Assembly: GCF_006861655.1 (NCBI RefSeq)
Contig: NZ_SESI01000001.1
Coordinates: 446,328-510,327, forward strand
Source of the DNA: Halonotius roseus
GTDB lineage: Archaea; Halobacteriota; Halobacteria; Halobacteriales; Haloferacaceae
Direction: 5' to 3'
DNA: 64,000 bases
Shown here: in pieces, positions 62,431 to 64,000 of the stretch
Layout: the number at the start of each line of letters is the position of its first letter
Numbering within the stretch: the first letter of the stretch is position 1
Notes under the pieces: model-generated
Databases searched by the model: none
Told to the model about the DNA's origin: nothing
The model's input: the letters and a program-made list of their open reading frames with translations, nothing else
Made by a program: the position numbers and the translations under genes

Positions 62431-62637
62431 ATGTACCAGAACGAATGGAACCAGAAGCCGGCCGGGTACTACGCTGATATCAAAACGAAAACGACCCACG
62501 ACACACGACAAGCGGAGGAAAGACGCTTTTCGACACTCGTGGAAGCCGAATTGCGGAATATGGGCCTGTCAGCCGTCGATATTCCGACCGCTGATGAAAT
62601 CGAGACGGCCGAGGAAATTGCCCGAGGGAAATTCTAA
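62431..62637 (+). CDS. Small hypothetical protein of provirus right arm
   Basis: A 68-residue protein from ATG 62431 (MYQNEWNQKPAGYYADIKTK...EIARGKF). The start is preferred over an upstream in-frame ATG because an ACCCAACCAG leader lies right before it, as in two neighbouring genes. Charged and helical in its C-terminal half (VDIPTADEIETAEEIARGK). Its stop overlaps the next start (TAATG). Confidence 0.65.
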   Translation: MYQNEWNQKPAGYYADIKTKTTHDTRQAEERRFSTLVEAELRNMGLSAVDIPTADEIETAEEIARGKF

Positions 62638-62741
62638 TGAGCGAATACATGGCGACCTACTGGACGGCCCAGAATAGTGATGAACTCGAATACGTCGGCG
62701 ATGATCGGGAACTCGAAACTGATGGAGACCTCCAATGGTAG
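62637..62741 (+). CDS. Very small ORF overlapping both neighbours
   Basis: A 34-residue ORF (MSEYMATYWTAQNSDEL...TDGDLQW). Its ATG shares a base with the preceding stop and its end overlaps the next start by 7 bases, a coupling that supports translation. Acidic and aromatic. Function unknown. Confidence 0.55.
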   Translation: MSEYMATYWTAQNSDELEYVGDDRELETDGDLQW

Positions 62742-62989
62742 AATTTGAAGCCATACAGGTTGTAATCGACGGGAAAAACGCGACTGAAAGCGGCGAGTAC
62801 GAGATCCGGGCGGCGAATGCTGATGGAAAAGTGAGAGAGTTTACGGCCGGTGCGTTGAATCTCAATGGGTTTGGATTTGCGACGGCCGGAACTGAAATCG
62901 GGGAATACGGCGAAACGGTGACGATTGAACAAGCAGACGGATCGAGATATCTCAATCTCCGAGTTATGCCCAACAAGGAGATTGCCTAA
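62735..62989 (+). CDS. Small beta-rich hypothetical protein
   Basis: An 84-residue protein (MVEFEAIQVVIDGKNATESGEYEIRAANADGKVREFTAGALNLNGFG..., ending NLRVMPNKEIA). It has a pattern of alternating strands, possibly a single small barrel. It overlaps the upstream small ORF by 7 bases. No family recognised. Confidence 0.65.
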   Translation: MVEFEAIQVVIDGKNATESGEYEIRAANADGKVREFTAGALNLNGFGFATAGTEIGEYGETVTIEQADGSRYLNLRVMPNKEIA

Positions 62990-63062
62990 TGGGAGTTAGA
63001 GCATCTGTAAGCAGTTAGCCACCTGTTAAGAGTAAGAATGTTCCCCACCGACAGACAGCCTT

Positions 63063-63092
63063 ACAGTACAGCACAGTACAGCACAGCACAGC
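63063..63092. repeat. Short tandem repeat ACAGTACAGC
   Basis: Two copies of ACAGTACAGC (63063-63082) followed by two ACAGC units, in the gap between genes. TTACAGC and ATAGCAGCC variants follow. Confidence 0.6.
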
Positions 63093-63235
63093 TTACAGCA
63101 TAGCAGCCACCGATACAGCTATATCTGTACTCTGTGTCTTTAGAGTGTAGAACCTTTTCCGAATGGCGTATCCGGTGTTCGATTCATCGGCGGAGCCTCG
63201 GCCCAATGTAGGGCCACTGAAACCCAACCAGAGAG

Positions 63236-63373
63236 ATGAATCTAAAAGAAATACTTGAAGCCGACACAGCCGAAGACATAGAATCGAGAATTGAAGAATC
63301 CGAGGAAGAGAAGGCAGCCGCCGAGCTGCAAGCCAAACGGGATGCAAGCAAATACGGCTCCCTCATTGCATGA
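63236..63373 (+). CDS. Small charged helical protein
   Basis: A 45-residue ORF (MNLKEILEADTAEDIESR...KYGSLIA), mainly Glu/Lys/Ala in a helical pattern. It is preceded by ACCCAACCAGAGAG and overlaps the following SprT-like gene by 4 bases (ATGA), implying translational coupling. Possibly a partner or regulator of the metalloprotease. Confidence 0.65.
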   Translation: MNLKEILEADTAEDIESRIEESEEEKAAAELQAKRDASKYGSLIA

Positions 63374-63945
63374 GAGATTTTCCAACTTCGAAACGACACA
63401 AAACAACCGAGTCTGATTCGAAGTCCGACGACGAGGAGCCCACATTTTCGGATTCAATGACCGATGCCGAATTGGAGGCTGCGATCAGAGAATACCAAGA
63501 ATGGGTCGCCGAGAATTATCCCCTCGACATTACCCTCGAAGGTATTCCGGTCGATATTTCGACCCGATTGAAGCGAACGGCCGGGAAGGTATCCCACATT
63601 CGGGGCTCAGATAACGTCAAACGAATCCGATACGCGAAGAAGGCCTACCAGAAATGGGGCTGGGAGAAATTCGCCGAGACGATTCGGCACGAATTAATCC
63701 ACGTCCACACGATTCAAAATCACCAGACTGGCGGCCACGGTCGGCTATTCAAAGCTAAAGTGCCCGATCTCGACACCACGCGGCACTGTGAAAGTTTTGC
63801 CTCTGATGATGCCAAATATAAGCTGTTCTGCACTGGGTGCGGCACGAAAGTCGCTGAATACTTCAAAAAGTGCAAGACGGTGAAAAATCCCGACCGCTAC
63901 CGGTCGAAGTGCTGTAAAGAGTCGCTCCGCGTCGAAACTCAATGA
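63370..63945 (+). CDS. SprT-like zinc metalloprotease
   Basis: A 191-residue protein. The catalytic motif HExxH is in TIRHELIHVHTIQNHQTGGHGRLFK (His about 107 and 111, Glu about 108) with a further His in the GGHG segment, as in SprT/Spartan domains. A C-terminal zinc ribbon FCTGCGTKVAEYFKKCK...YRSKCCKE holds the expected four cysteines. The N-terminal part is a variable acidic tail starting MRDFPTSKRH. SprT-like proteins cleave DNA-protein crosslinks; viral copies may clear host proteins from DNA, which is inference. Confidence 0.85.
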   Translation: MRDFPTSKRHKTTESDSKSDDEEPTFSDSMTDAELEAAIREYQEWVAENYPLDITLEGIPVDISTRLKRTAGKVSHIRGSDNVKRIRYAKKAYQKWGWEKFAETIRHELIHVHTIQNHQTGGHGRLFKAKVPDLDTTRHCESFASDDAKYKLFCTGCGTKVAEYFKKCKTVKNPDRYRSKCCKESLRVETQ

Positions 63946-64000
63946 CAAAGAACCCCAACGAGATCGACATCATCTGGTGCGACGGATCGGATGCCGAAAC
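63942..64000 (+). CDS. Start of next right-arm gene, cut by window end
   Basis: An ATG at 63942 overlaps the previous stop (ATGA) and stays open to the window end (MTKNPNEIDIIWCDGSDAE...). Only 19 codons are visible, so nothing can be said about function. Confidence 0.55.
   Translation, partial: MTKNPNEIDIIWCDGSDAE

Larger units (their letters stand above)
31395..64000. mobile_element. Integrated contractile-tailed provirus (left part; right end not in window)
   Basis: From a tRNA-like attachment fragment and an integrase, the segment carries a complete late operon on the minus strand: small and large terminase, portal, protease, scaffold, capsid, connectors, sheath, tube, chaperone with frameshift, tape measure, baseplate and fibres. 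A plus-strand arm of small genes follows. Sheath, gp25-like, gpJ-like and spike genes show a myovirus-type contractile tail. Capsid and packaging genes rule out a tailocin-only cluster. All key genes look open, so it may be functional. Confidence 0.85.

Overview
This is a haloarchaeal (class Halobacteria) chromosome segment. The evidence is the strongly acidic proteomes (runs of D/E), the high G+C, an archaeal 20S proteasome alpha subunit, an archaeal-type NadC, haloarchaeal Tat signals, and a type I-B CRISPR repeat that reads GTTTCAGACGAACCC... when transcribed. Species cannot be named from sequence alone.

Layout. (1) 0-5.1 kb holds ordinary chromosomal genes: nadC, a MOSC-domain protein, a proteasome alpha subunit, a small zinc-finger protein, a membrane protein and a response-regulator/PAS/histidine-kinase hybrid. 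(2) 5.4-31.4 kb is accessory. It opens with a tyrosine recombinase and a small haloarchaeal protein, then carries an A+T-richer orphan gene and a complete CRISPR-Cas I-B locus. The locus has an array of 95 repeats and 94 spacers (8030-14215) and the operon cas6-cas8b-cas7-cas5-cas3-cas4-cas1-cas2, all on the minus strand, with the leader at the high-coordinate end of the array. After this come a second, catalytic-domain-only recombinase divergent from cas6, a secreted PQQ beta-propeller protein, a possible iteron/hairpin replication origin, and a 1299-residue primase-helicase-like replication protein. (3) From about 31.4 kb to the window end lies a contractile-tailed provirus. It starts at a 3' tRNA fragment (att-like) next to a tyrosine recombinase. 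A long minus-strand late operon (57.96 to 32.8 kb) encodes packaging, head, connector, sheath, tube, frameshifted tail chaperone, tape measure, baseplate and fibres. On the right (58.9-64 kb) is an early/accessory arm of small overlapping plus-strand genes ending with an SprT-like metalloprotease. The right end of the provirus lies outside the window.

How the parts relate. The array is transcribed leftward from a promoter just downstream of cas2, separated from the cas operon by a strong stem-loop. Three adjacent spacer duplications and one separated near-identical spacer pair indicate both array rearrangement and repeated sampling of one invader. The first recombinase and the replication protein gene have closely related dyad sites upstream, and a degenerate version of the tRNA-end sequence lies beside the first recombinase. 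This suggests two elements integrated in tandem, each with its integrase just inside its left end. All functional calls are from reading sequence motifs and gene order; no database search was run.
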